Notes under the pieces: model-generated
Databases searched by the model: none
What the model was told of the DNA's origin: nothing
Seen by the model: only the letters and a program-made list of their open reading frames with translations
Source: Lutjanus erythropterus
Lineage: Eukaryota; Chordata; Actinopteri; Lutjaniformes; Lutjanidae
Direction of reading: 5' to 3'
Length of the DNA stretch: 64,000 bases
NCBI GenBank assembly: GCA_020091685.1
Contig: CM034595.1
Coordinates: forward strand, 17,939,189-18,003,188
Part shown: positions 13,026-24,400 of the stretch, in pieces
How positions within the stretch are numbered: the stretch's first letter is position 1
Layout: every line of letters begins with the position of its first letter
Position numbers and translations under genes: made by a program

Positions 13026-13393
13026 ACAAAACAAAAAAAGGTTTTGCTGCAGATCTGCAGAACTTAGAAATGTTGCTAACTAGTGAAATGTAGCAACTAG
13101 TTCACTGTAATTGTGTAGAAAATGGGCTGAACAAAGGACTAGATTAATTTACAGGCCAGATATCCTGTAACTACATCATAGTCACTGTGAAAAATAGGGT
13201 GAATCACCATATTTTACAGCCTGCTCACCCCAGACTTACACTGTAGGAGGGCAGTGTCCTCCCACACTTTCAACGCTTTGTTAAAGTTGACTAAAAATTA
13301 ACAACCACTACCTCAGCTGGAATTACTCGTGCCGCTTTTCAAAAAATTTGGTTTAAATATAGTGAAGTTTCAAGATGAAAATCTTGCCTTAAA

Positions 13394-13429
13394 ACTCTCA
13401 GAAACAAACTAAAGTTTGTTTCTGAGAGT
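13394..13429. repeat. Perfect 17-bp inverted repeat with 2-nt loop
   Basis: ACTCTCAGAAACAAACT is followed by AA and its exact reverse complement. It can form a hairpin or cruciform. No obvious gene or terminator context. Confidence 0.95.
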
Positions 13430-16340
13430 AAATGTATGAATTTGTCCCCTTGAATGACTTCCATGGAATTTTCTTGTAAATGAACAAAAGTTATTTTTAC
13501 ATTCGGTGTTATGACTCAGCAACAGTAGCATGTGTGCATTGTGGAACCTGTTGGTTTTTATTCCGGCAACTATACGAACGGGTTAGAACAGCCACACAGC
13601 CAGTGGGGTCAGCATGGCTTGTTGGTGGTTACAGCCACCTACAAGACGTAAAGCGTGAAAATGATCTGTTGATAGACATCAACATCATACCAGCAACATG
13701 ACACCTCTCACTACAGTTTCATTATCTATATCTGTAGAATATGTCATAGAAAACATGTGAAGGGCAGGGCTTTTGCTGTGGGCTGTCTCTTTTTCTTTCT
13801 GTCTTTTCTCTTTCTGCCTCTCTCACACACTGCTTTTTGGCTGCACCTCCTTTCCTCTCTTCAAATCTCTTCTGCAAATGCAATGTAGAAGGATATGACT
13901 GGCAGGAGCAGCAATGCAGCAGAAATGCTCCCTGTGTGGACACTACAGGTATGCAAGCTGCAGCAGTTCAGTGAGGCAGTCATCATACATGTGTCACACA
14001 TGACGCCAGTGTGGCTAAACCATTATTCAACAAAATGGATTGTGTGTATCCTTGAGGACTAACAAAAGTATTGAGTGTCAAGCCCCCATAAAACATTTGC
14101 AGTCTTTTTTTTAAAGTAATGTGAATCCAGCATTGTTTACATCCATGTTTACTACTTTGCATTCTTCCTTTTCTGTGTCTTTGTTGGTGTATTGTAGTAT
14201 ATTTTGCCATGTTACAGCCATCTGTAGATCAGTGAAATAGTGTGACACCATTAGCAGGATTGTCTATCATATCACCACCATCACCATCATGTCACCACCA
14301 TGTGTGCATCTACATCCTTGTGTGCAGGAGATAAAATAAACAGCTCCATTGTGTTACTAAAGGTAAAAAAAAGAAGGAAAAAAGTGAGATATGAACTCTT
14401 TTGATTCTCAGATCCTGCATTAAAACTATATGCATTTTATACCTTTTTTTGTTTTGTTTTTTGTTTTAGAAATTTAGAAATTTAGAAAACAGCATGTAAG
14501 TATTTTGTATCCACAGACAGAGCACTCTTCTTCCCTTGCTTAACCAAATGTTTTATTCCCTAGCAGCAATAATAATGTGCACTATTCAGCATAGGGGGTA
14601 AGGTGACACAAAGTAACGCATTAAGAGTACTGAGATTACTTTTTCGTTGCAACAGGTAAGTGGTTGTTTGTTGAAACATGACATACCATAAGCTATATGT
14701 TTTATTACAAACATAATTAAACATTATCTAACATAACCAAGCTGTAAAGGAGATATTGCATCTGTCATTCCTGTTACTGGCCTGCAGAGTTACAGATTAC
14801 GGAAGAGACTAGACTATGCACAATGTCTGGACAATAAAACTGGACAATATAACTGATACGGTAAAGGAATCACAAAGGAATTTTCAGTTTCGGTAATGGA
14901 AAAGTATTCTATTAGTTTTCTCTTAATTTTAAACAAAATATTACTCAACATTGACTACATTTATAATAAGTGCCCCATTCCTTAAATACTGTTGATTGAA
15001 TTTAATATATACGTAAGTAAATGGATTTGAAGCATGATAAATTATACCATAACATTATTTTATTACAATATCAACACTTTTATCTCATTTGTCCTATTTT
15101 TTTGTTGTTTGTTTGTTTGTTTTTTTACTTTGAGCATAATTTATTTCTAAGCTCCACTTGAACACAAGCTTGTCACCCCCTTATTCCCTATCATCTTCTC
15201 TTTTCCCTCTATACTTAACATACTTAGCCTGGCACTTTACTGAATGTAGTAAGAAATGACCTGTATTGACTGACAAAGCTAACTTGATTACAGCACATTA
15301 AAGGAAGTAATTCTAAAAGCCAGCTCAGCTGGTAGAGATACAAAATGTTGCACAATCTACAAAATAAAAGTATTTATTACCACCTGGAAATACCTAACAC
15401 ATCTTCAGCAACAATAACAAAAGTCACCATTTTTATACAGAGCGCCTGAAGCAGCTCAGCCTACTATCCAACTCATGCAAAAACCATTAGGGCTTTAGGG
15501 CCAGAAGAGAAGGGAGGAAAATCATTGTGTTGTTCAAGAGAAGAAATAAGAAATACATTGAGAAGATCGTTGGAGATCAATATTCCATTTGGACTCCAAG
15601 ACCAGACTAGACAATAGATATAGGCTAATGTTTTGCTGGATAAGCATTGTGTGTGTGCGTGTGTGAAAGAGAGAGAGCGTGTGTGTGTTTTCGCACAAAT
15701 GGTTGGACATTATTTCTATGACTGCAGAAAGAGAAACATGGTAGCCATTTGAGAGCCTGGGAGCTGCTCGGGGCTTCATGTCACTGAGGTAGTCGGCCTG
15801 TGCAGCTGTCTTCAGCTATTGAGGTCAGCCTGGGTTTCTACACTGTTGACTCAAAAAACAGCACATGAAACAGTGGACCATAAGACATCAGTACTGGAAC
15901 ATTATCCTCATTCAGGGTGAAACAGAAGAAAAGAGGACAGAACTGAGCTCACAATTCAGCTAAATGTTTAATTTAATAAACGTGATAAAAGAGAAGTTTA
16001 AAAACTGACAGATTGAGATATAAAGAGATACAAAACAGGATACACATCCATTTTGAAGAAGTCAATAAAGAGAGTTCTTCTTTCACCTGATGCTAACCCA
16101 CATTGGGGATTTTGAACACGGCAGAGGGCAACATCAGCACTACCACTGAACCGCACTTGATTGAGGCAAGTTCTCTGTCTCAGTGCTCACTCAAGTCTCA
16201 GAACTGTCCAAAACTCAGAGCAAAATTCACACATTTTGCCTGTGATCTTAAGCCACTCCAGTCTGAATCTGTGAAAATAAACTGCTCACTCAATGATTTA
16301 CGTCAGGCACAAATTTAGCTCAGGTGAAGAAAGTGAAATA
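13430..16340. other. Intergenic, no gene seen
   Basis: AT-rich with short frames only (81 codons at most). A weak tRNA A-box-like word (CAGCTCAGCTGGTAGAG, ~15321) suggests an old SINE trace. Nothing else recognisable. Confidence 0.5.
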
Positions 16341-16360
16341 ACAGCGAGTGAAATTCCACA

Positions 16361-16900
16361 GTGCCACTTTACAATAAGACTACCAATGTAAACGATTTAC
16401 AAATGGTTTATTATTAGGTTATTAATTAGGTTGTAAACACTTAATAAATCATTACTCAGATGTTACAACACATTACATAAAAGGGGCAACAATGACCTGT
16501 TGCTGCAAAATAGTGAGCCTTAGATGTTATTGCAGCTTATTTTGTGTTCTCCATCAGCCAGCATTTGTAGCTCTATCACATATTTGTAAATAATTTACCA
16601 GCATTTAACTACCATCAGCATATCTTAATAGTAAAAACGTTTCATCTGGCTTATCAGATGTACACATCAAATCACCAGATTCATATACTCAGGTTTTGGC
16701 AGTATTGTTTACACCATTTCAACATGTGCCACTTTGCAATAATGCTCCTTTTTGCCAATTATTAGTGCTTGTAATTAATAGTAATGAGCCCACATCGATG
16801 TATGAAAACTGTTATAACTTATTTATATACCTTAATTTGTCATTCATAAACTATTTATAGCCAACTTATAAACCATATATTGGCAGAAATTGAACATGAT
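16361..16900. mobile_element. DNA transposon debris, CCACTTT-CAATAA type
   Basis: GTGCCACTTTACAATAAG (16361) and GTGCCACTTTGCAATAAT (16726) are direct near-copies of a motif common at fish transposon ends. Between and after them is AT-rich TTATAAAC/TTAATAAATC sequence. Borders unclear. Confidence 0.4.
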
Positions 16901-16954
16901 ATTCATAAGTATGTTTTCATTCATGTATAATCACCTGAAAATAAGAAATGTTGT

Positions 16955-17186
16955 ATTTTCCTTTGTTAGAATGAGTTGTTTAGATCAGAAGGTGCGGGTC
17001 TTCTTCCACAGAGGCCTTCATGTTGCACCGCCATGTTTCTGAAGCAGCTCAGAACAGACAAACCAAACACCGTTGTTCATGACCGCCATAAGTTTTCCTA
17101 CACACTTGAAGTGGCAGAGTGAGACTACTAGTTTGCAATCTGCCAGCTCCACACTAGATGCCACTAAATCACACACAGGTCCTTTA
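16955..17186. repeat. Interspersed repeat of a type common in percomorph fish
   Basis: Recognised by GAATGAGTTGTTTAGATCAGAAGGTG, TGTTGCACCGCCATGTTTCT and GATGCCACTAAATC...GGTCCTTTAA. From memory these recur as one dispersed element in many spiny-rayed fish; class not assigned. Confidence 0.5.
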
Positions 17187-17239
17187 AGATTATATATACT
17201 GCAAGTCTGTGCAGTTTCTACTTGATAATATTGTATTTA

Positions 17240-17295
17240 ATCATTTATTTATTTATTTATCTATTTATTTATGCATTTGTTTTTGTTTATTTATT
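17240..17295. repeat. (TTTA)n simple repeat
   Basis: An interrupted ATTT tetranucleotide array, followed by AT-rich sequence. Confidence 0.85.
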
Positions 17296-17759
17296 GCAAA
17301 AAAAAGCAAAAATTAAAACTATATTTGAATCTGTTATGACTCCAGAGACATGATATTCCAGCAGCTGTATAAAGTGACAACTACTACACACTATTTCTCT
17401 AACTTTGTTCTGCTGTGGCAAAAACTTTAGCTAATACATCTTATGGAATCTTTACTCATCACAAAAGATGAACAGATGAGACAAGTTAAGATTTTTCAAA
17501 AGCTTGTGGGTTATTGTAGTGTTCTGGAAGGGGATTACATCAGATTGCCTCCAACAATACTTTGTGCCATAAAATCTATTGGCAATAACTGTATTAAGTC
17601 TTAAATAATGTCATTCAACATGAAACACAAAAATACTAACATTTAACATCACCCATCACTGTCATGAAAGATTGAACTTAGTCCTGCGTTGACTCAGATG
17701 TCCTGTGTTTTGTTGCCTGTCTCACTTTAAACTCAGCTGACTAAAATTTGGAGGAAGGA

Positions 17760-17880
17760 GGTATTTTACCCTCCTCCTCTCACCTCTCACTCTCTCCCTC
17801 CCTCTCTCTCTGCATTTTTCTCACACACATAAACTCACACACTAACAGACACACGCACTCACACACACACACTCCCCTCC
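17760..17880. repeat. Polypyrimidine tract and (CA)n patch
   Basis: CTCCCTCCCTCTCTCTC-type sequence is followed by interrupted CACACA arrays. Confidence 0.7.
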
Positions 17881-18015
17881 TTGTGGCTCATTAATCAACG
17901 ACAGATTATCAGGAAAGTGACACCTTCATGATTACAATGTTTCTGGGGAACTTTTTAATATGAGTTTCGTTGGAAAGGAGATGCAAATGAGCAGGCTTAA
18001 AGTGCAACACAGTTA
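17881..18015. promoter_or_regulatory. Candidate conserved non-coding element
   Basis: CTCATTAATCAACGACAGATTATC, CATGATTACAATG and GGAGATGCAAATGAGC (perfect octamer 17981-17988) lie in ~135 bp of non-repetitive sequence, ~3.4 kb upstream of irx4. Confidence 0.4.
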
Positions 18016-18924
18016 TTATTCAGATTACAGTAGTTTGAGCTTGATACCATCTGGGGAAGTAACTAAATGAACATAAAACCTTTATGGATGTTACAGACTT
18101 GGATTTAAAAAAAGATCTTTGTGGTTGCATTTAGGACTGCAAAGTCCACAGAGCTGTCAGTATCTGTATCTTTATCTACTCAGCAAACAAAATTATATGT
18201 CTCTGTAACCGGTCACATTAATTGGGAAAAATGTTTTATTTTTCTAACCTAATATTCATTGGCATTGCAATTGTTGTGCCCACAAAGCATCAAATGTTTT
18301 AATATTGTCATATTAAAATGTATTTCCACATTTGCCCCACATTGTGTTTTATAAATTGAAAAATTTTGCATTGGAGAGAAATTCATAAAGTTATACAAGT
18401 AAAAGTATCCTTAAGTCATTGAGCTGATTTTTTCCAAATAATAATAAGCAACTTTGGACAGAAATGTATCTCCTTTACTTGCATTATTATCTCCTTCACT
18501 TGTTTTGTGAATAACTATTCTGATTTGGGTGCATCCCTGCTGCAAAGTTGAATTGTGATACAATCATAATTGCCCCATTACTTAGTCTAATTCAGGTGAA
18601 ACGGTTGATTTATGCTTCTCATCAATATGATGGATGCTCCCACACTAGATCAGTGCTGAACACTGCTATCTGTCCTCATCTATACAGTGAAATCATTTTC
18701 AAATCGCTCATTAATCTAGATAACTGATTATTATTTTTAATTTCATATTTTAAAAAAAAGGAAGGAAAGAAAAGGCAGCCAGGCCTTTGTCCTGAGCTGG
18801 AGTAACATCTTATCCCTCACTTGCTCCACTTTGAACGCAGAGCATCCCTGCTTCCTTCCGCACATCTGTCCAAGAAGAAAAAAAAAAAAAAAGAAGATGA
18901 AGCTGCTCTTTTAATCTTTAAACG

Positions 18925-19090
18925 CTAAACAAGCATGAACTCCTGCCGTCGCCTTCATTTTCCGTCTAAAAGCATATACTAGTGGGCCTAAATATTTTAT
19001 CATAGGCGGCCGATAACACTGGGTAACGCAGTGGATAATGAAAAGGTATACACCGACAGAAGAGAGAGGGGCGGGCATGTGGGCAGTATA
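18925..19090. promoter_or_regulatory. Candidate conserved non-coding element
   Basis: Non-repetitive, with CCTGCCGTCGCCTTCATTTTCC, GGCGGCCGATAACACTG and GTGGATAATGAAAAGG. CpG-containing and distinct from its flanks. Confidence 0.3.
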
Positions 19091-19489
19091 GTTTAGTGAA
19101 TGTGTCTATCAGATTTTTACAGCTGTCTGCAGCATAATTCTATACATATACAAGGCTACAGGTCCGCGCAAAGACCAATAAAGAAAGCCAGTCCTGATTG
19201 TACCTCTATAGAAGGATTCATGCAACTTCAGTGTGTGTGTGTGTGTGTGTGTGTCAGGTGGGCTCCCACAATCCCCAAAACTAACGTGTCAACACTTTCT
19301 CTGTCGTCCACTGGGTGTGATGTTGAAGATAAATTGGGTCCCGCCCTGCCTTAATGCACTGCGTGTCACATTAACCCCAATGAATTTAAAAAGGAAAAAG
19401 TCTAAATTAATAAGACAAAATGGAGCTCCTCGCGCGCGCGTGCGCCTGTGTGTGTGTGTGTGAGAGAGAGAGAGAGTGAATGTATGGTT

Positions 19490-19665
19490 GAGCGCTTCAG
19501 ACGGGTTGTTAATGTTAAGGTGGCATTAGAGTTAATGCAAATTAAAAAGCGCTGGCTGATCCCTTTTGACCCCCCCTGTTCGCAGCGTTAATGCGGCCAT
19601 TTGCTTGGAGGTACTAACCGTCCTATAATTCAATTTGTCAAAATGAATGAGAGAACAGACATTTT
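19490..19665. promoter_or_regulatory. Candidate conserved non-coding element upstream of irx4
   Basis: GTTAATGCAAATTAAAAAGCGC (octamer 19535-19542 beside a homeodomain site), GCGTTAATGCGGCCATTTGC and CCTATAATTCAATTTGTC occur in non-repetitive, mid-GC sequence ~1.8 kb upstream of the ATG. Confidence 0.4.
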
Positions 19666-19764
19666 ATACACCACCCCGCCCTCCCACACTACCACCACCA
19701 CTACCTCTACCAGCACACCTTCCTCCCAAAATAAATCAGAAAAAAAAGGCAAGACAAAAGTTTG

Positions 19765-20150
19765 AAGCCTTCTTGCGTCTTTATGACTGTTTATTACTTC
19801 TTTCATCTGTAATGAAAGCGAGCAATTATTGCAAGGTGCCGGTATCATATTATTATGTTGGCCCCGGTCCCCTAGATAGTCATCAATCACTCTCAATCGA
19901 CCTGTCACCGGCAGGCAGAGATCCAGCTGGAGAGGAGAGAAGAAGAAGGAGGAGGGGGAGGAGGAGGGAGGAGGAGTACATCATCATTAATTTGAGGAGT
20001 GACCCCCGGGGCTATCCACATGTCTCAACCCGGGATTCTCCAAGCAAGGCAGCACCTAGCGCACCGACCAGCGCCGGCGCTGTGGCCAACGAGAGTTTGG
20101 AGTTTTTTGGCTGTTTTGGTGAAACAGCAGTTTCACGATTTTATCTGACC
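19765..20150. promoter_or_regulatory. Candidate conserved non-coding element upstream of irx4
   Basis: GAAAGCGAGCAATTATTGCAAGGTGCC, GATAGTCATCAATCACTC and a GC-rich GCACCTAGCGCACCGACC patch, ~1.3 kb upstream of irx4. The 176-codon frame at 19647-20177 crosses this block but is low-complexity and looks incidental. Confidence 0.4.
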
Positions 20151-20180
20151 AAAACACACGAGAAAGAGAGGAAATGATAC

Positions 20181-20245
<65 letters not shown>
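20181..20245. repeat. (GATA)n microsatellite 1
   Basis: About 16 tandem ATAG units, ~1.1 kb upstream of irx4. Confidence 0.97.
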
Positions 20246-20326
20246 CTTTACAATTTCTTTTTTAAAAAACTGGAATATTAATTTTATCACCAAAATTCTG
20301 GTATATATGATGCCTAAAAGCAATTT

Positions 20327-20390
<64 letters not shown>

Positions 20391-20391
20391 G
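20327..20391. repeat. (GATA)n microsatellite 2
   Basis: About 16 tandem units in the same orientation and of the same length as the array 81 bp upstream. Confidence 0.97.
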
Positions 20392-20599
20392 ATCAGGATC
20401 AGAGGCTTTGAGGACTCAGTGGACTCATTGTTCCAAGTGGATTTGAAGCATAACATGACAGGAAAAGATAATTACCCCCAAAAAAAAGAAAAGAAAAAAG
20501 GAAAAGAAATCCACATACATGTTTTTAATATTTTTTTAATCATTATTTTACAATTTATTTATATGCATGCATAAAAATACACTGCACTGTAATTTGTTT

Positions 20600-20805
20600 C
20601 TCTGCCCAGTCTGAAAATATTCTTTACTAATTAATTTAAAATCAATTAGTTGCCCATGTGATTAGCATCAGTGCGCAGGAATGATAAGAATGTGCTTAAT
20701 TAGACCTAATGCATTTAAACTGATACATACGTTTGCATATTCAAGACACTGATTGGCCTAATTGATTGATTGGGAATGCAAATTAATCTCCAGGACATCT
20801 CTTCT
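20600..20805. promoter_or_regulatory. Candidate homeodomain/POU site cluster upstream of irx4
   Basis: TTACTAATTAATTTAAAATC, TGTGATTAGCATC, GCTTAATTAGACCTAATGC, GTTTGCATATTC, CTAATTGATTGATTGG and a perfect octamer ATGCAAAT at 20776-20783 followed by TAAT. The density of homeodomain and POU words within ~200 bp suggests a regulatory element; not tested. Confidence 0.45.
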
Positions 20806-20934
20806 TTAAAAACAAAAATAACAACAAAAAACAAATCCACCCTCCTCTCTTCCATCTCATAGATTTTCTTGTTGGATTCTTCTTTCTTTCTGTTTTTGTC
20901 GTCATCCTGAGAAAGAAAATGCATATTAAAGTTA

Positions 20935-21363
20935 CAGTCTGGTCATTTTTAGAGTGGGAAACTTCTGACGTCAGAGTCACCGCCGTTTAAAACATCCTGC
21001 CTCTGCTGCTGACGTCTTTTATACTACTTTTTTATAAGGCAAAAATATGTATCTGACAACAAAGTGATTATTATAAGCGAAGAAAGTCTTAATTCATTTA
21101 TCCGTGTTAAGACTTTTAAAAAGAAAAGGGAGCGCCAGAAGACTGTCTTCCTTTTATTTTATTTTTTTATTTTTTTCCGTTGAAAGCCGTTTGAGTGGGG
21201 GGCATTTTACACAAATTAAACATGCTACTCTGCTTCGCCCTATAAGCATCCTAGGAGCCTGTGCTTACCAATCAATTGGTACAGTCAAACAGAGCCGCAG
21301 CCTGCGTGAGAGTGGAGACCTTCAGTCTCGCTTTATTTCTGGATATTGGGGGACCTCTCTACC
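20935..21363 (+). promoter_or_regulatory. irx4: Probable irx4 proximal promoter and 5' UTR
   Basis: Seen: a perfect CRE palindrome TGACGTCA (20966-20973), a second CRE-like TGACGTC (21010-21016), TATA-like TATAAGG (21033-21039) and TATAAGC (21241-21247), and facing CCAAT/ATTGG boxes (21268-21279). The transcription start cannot be fixed from sequence: the first TATA-like box would give a ~300 nt leader, the second one of ~90 nt. Assigning this region to irx4 is an inference from position. Confidence 0.5.
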
Positions 21364-21408
21364 ATGTCATATCCACAATTTGGATATCCCTATTCGTCTG
21401 CTCCACAA
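21364..21408 (+). CDS. irx4: irx4 coding exon 1
   Basis: Encodes the first 15 residues only, with the Irx4-type SYPQFGYPY start. It ends at a strong donor (CACAA|GTAAGT) in phase 0. The 878 bp intron that follows has no repeat I recognise but is AT-rich towards its acceptor. Confidence 0.93.
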
Positions 21409-24400
21409 GTAAGTTCATGTAACTACCTTTGACCATTTTAATGTCTTGTTTTGGTTCTGATATTGCAGCGATTGATTATCTCATCGATTTACGCGTGATG
21501 TTTTTTACGCATTTTGGCCAAGAATCAGGGGAGCTGTCACAGTCTTTCGGATATCGGGAAGGTGTTGCATTACAGCCAGTGATACCTGTGCTCCTGCAAC
21601 GTGAGAAAGAAGAGGAAAACCAAAAAAACACAGCGAGACCCCCGACCTCCCGTTCACTGATTTCTGCGAGATAATAGCCGCTCTGTAATGTCAACCATAT
21701 GTTTATCTGCGCTGGAACACACATGCCAACTTGTTCTGCACACGCTGCGTGTGTTTGCGCCATAACCCAGCTGCTGTTTTGTTTTGGCTTTGAGCCATAA
21801 AAAATCATTTGGGCATTACTTCGGGTATTACTGGGCGATGTTGGGAAAACATGTTGTTTCTGTTTGTAACGCGTGGGTCTCATTTGGGGCAAAGCTAATA
21901 GACGGCTCGTTTTGGACACGTTTTACGCGCACATTACCACAAGAATATGACGCATCATTCATCATCAAACATCAGCCTTTACTAGTCATTTTGATGCTGT
22001 ATTTTTTTGCTTTTAAAGAATGTCAGTCTAACAAGAAAAACTGCGAAGAAGAAAAAACATTTACTGTCAACAAACTTATTTAAATTGTGCTTAATTTTGT
22101 TGATAAGTAAAAAGTGTTGTGAACAGGTAGAATCGTGTTCATTTCAGAAGACCATTTTTCTTTAAAATTAAAAAAAAAAAATAAAAGTTACAAACTAACT
22201 TCCACATCAAGGTGCTCAAGATTAACATTTGATTTTATTTCAAGTAAAACACACCAATAACTTTTTCTTTCTCGGTCCCCACCCAGTTCCTGATGACAAC
22301 CAACTCTCTGACCACTTGCTGCGAGTCCACCGGCAGATCCATCGCCGACTCGGGAGTAGCGGCGTCCGGGCAGACCCCAGTCTACTGTCCCGTGTACGAG
22401 AGCCGGCTGCTGGCCACGGCGAGGCACGAACTCAGCTCCGCAGCCGCGCTGGGCGTGTACGGGAGCCCCTACACCGGCGGTCAAGGCTATGGGAATTACG
22501 TTACATACGGCACGGACGCCTCGGCTTTCTACTCACTGGTAAGCTCTCCATCTGATCCCTCTTGGCATTGATTAATGGAGCCGCAGGGTGCTGCTGAGGC
22601 TTGAGCCAGGCGCACCTCTCGTTACACTGAAAAATATCTGCCCTTTACTGTAAATGATTTATTCTCATGTCACACTTCAAGGCAACTTTTCTCTGAAAAA
22701 TACTTCTCAGCAGGGAGAGGCTCACTTTCTTGTGTCATAGTTTGCCTTGAGACTAATCATTTTTATGAAACAGGCAGAAAATAATTCCATTAATGTTGAC
22801 AAAGTGGTTTGAATTGAAAGGAGTGGATTTTTACAAACTTTTAAGGCTCAGTATTTCATAAAATTGTGATTTTATTTTTTTTTAAATTAATATACTTATC
22901 AAATGTTTTGATAAGATCCTAACATGAATAGAAAGGCCTGTAAAGTCCAAGAATTCTGTTTGTTCCACTTAGTTTGTGTTTCCATTTCTGGTAAAAGTTT
23001 GGTGCAAAGAACATTCAAAAAAGCTATATGCTTTTGGAACTGATAATTGCTGTCTCAGAGAGATTACCTGTCTAAACAAAGGTTCAATAAAATAAAATGC
23101 AAATACAGTAATTAGACCAGGAAACACTATGGAACCCTTATAGATTTATTTGCACAGATCCCTGCAGCGATCAAGCTTATAAACCGAATGTTACCCAAGT
23201 TTCTTTTTGTTGAAACTTATTTTGAAAGTCGTGTCATTTAAGTTGCCACATAACCACAGATATCTGAATGTAACCCTTCCCGTGTACACTTTATTATTGT
23301 ATAGTTTTTCAGTGTTTCATTTTGCAGGAAGATTTCAAAATGTTTAAAATTCTGATTTACTGCACAAGCAGCCATCACCCTCTTCAAAAGCTTTAACTGC
23401 ATGACCAAGCAACTTTTAATTTAGACAGCCGATACAAAGCTTTCTTCATGTATCGAGGTGAGTCATTTAATCTACCAAAACTGATGTCCTATTTTGTGTC
23501 ACTTTTTAAAAGTCTTGTTTTTGTGTATGATTGCAGGGCACATTTGATACTAAAGATGCCACAGCTTCTGCGCATGCGGGGATAACCCAGGCAACAGCCT
23601 ACTATCCTTATGATCCTACGCTGGGACAGTATCAGTATGACAGGTGGGTTGTTTCTGTGCCAACCTTCTCTTGATGTTTCTAATGTAAAAAGCAAGTTTA
23701 TCAATGGAAACATCTGGACACTGTGAGTGAACGTTCCTTTAAAACAATGTTATACAGGATGGAAAAGTAATATGCGCAATCAGAATTACATCAGCTGTTT
23801 AGTGAGCTGTTAAGTCCACTGTCACACAAGTTTGAAAGCTTATCTAAGATGCTTTAAATGGCTAAAACAGGATGCGATCAAAATTCAGACGAACAGTAAC
23901 TGTTTAAGTCTTGCACACTGATGTAGGGTGAGTTTCCCCAGCATTAGATCAATCATTCCCCGAGAGGTCGAGGTCATTCTCATCACATCCAGCAACACTA
24001 GGTGATCACCTTCATCTTATGACATATTTCTTTCCTGATGAGGTGAAATGGTTCAGAAGACTTGTGCCCCTTTCAGAAAAGACATGGGGCCTCTTCAGTG
24101 CTGTGAAGATCAGGCCTGCCATATCAAAAGGTCTTCCCAATAATGAGTCTGTAACATGGTGAAAATGTAAAGCATGAATGATACCTGATTGTGGGTAACT
24201 GTGATCAGGAACTTTTCAAATGGTAGCACTAACAGAAGTGGATGGGAACGGCAGAGAAAACAATTTTGCTTTTGCTCATGTTGTGTGTCAGTTGATCAGC
24301 AGTATCATATTGATTAGCCTTAGCGCAACATAAGACTTCACATTACATCACTTCTTTTGCCAATCACTCTAAATTCAGTACAAACTGCAAAAAGTGTCAG

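Noticed and set aside
19647..20177. 176-codon open frame on the + strand
   Set aside because: Proline-rich then arginine/glutamate-rich low-complexity product, no recognisable domain, lies over candidate regulatory DNA and runs into a GATA array.
21476..21919. 147-codon - strand frame in irx4 intron 1
   Set aside because: No similarity recognised; chance frame in an intron.
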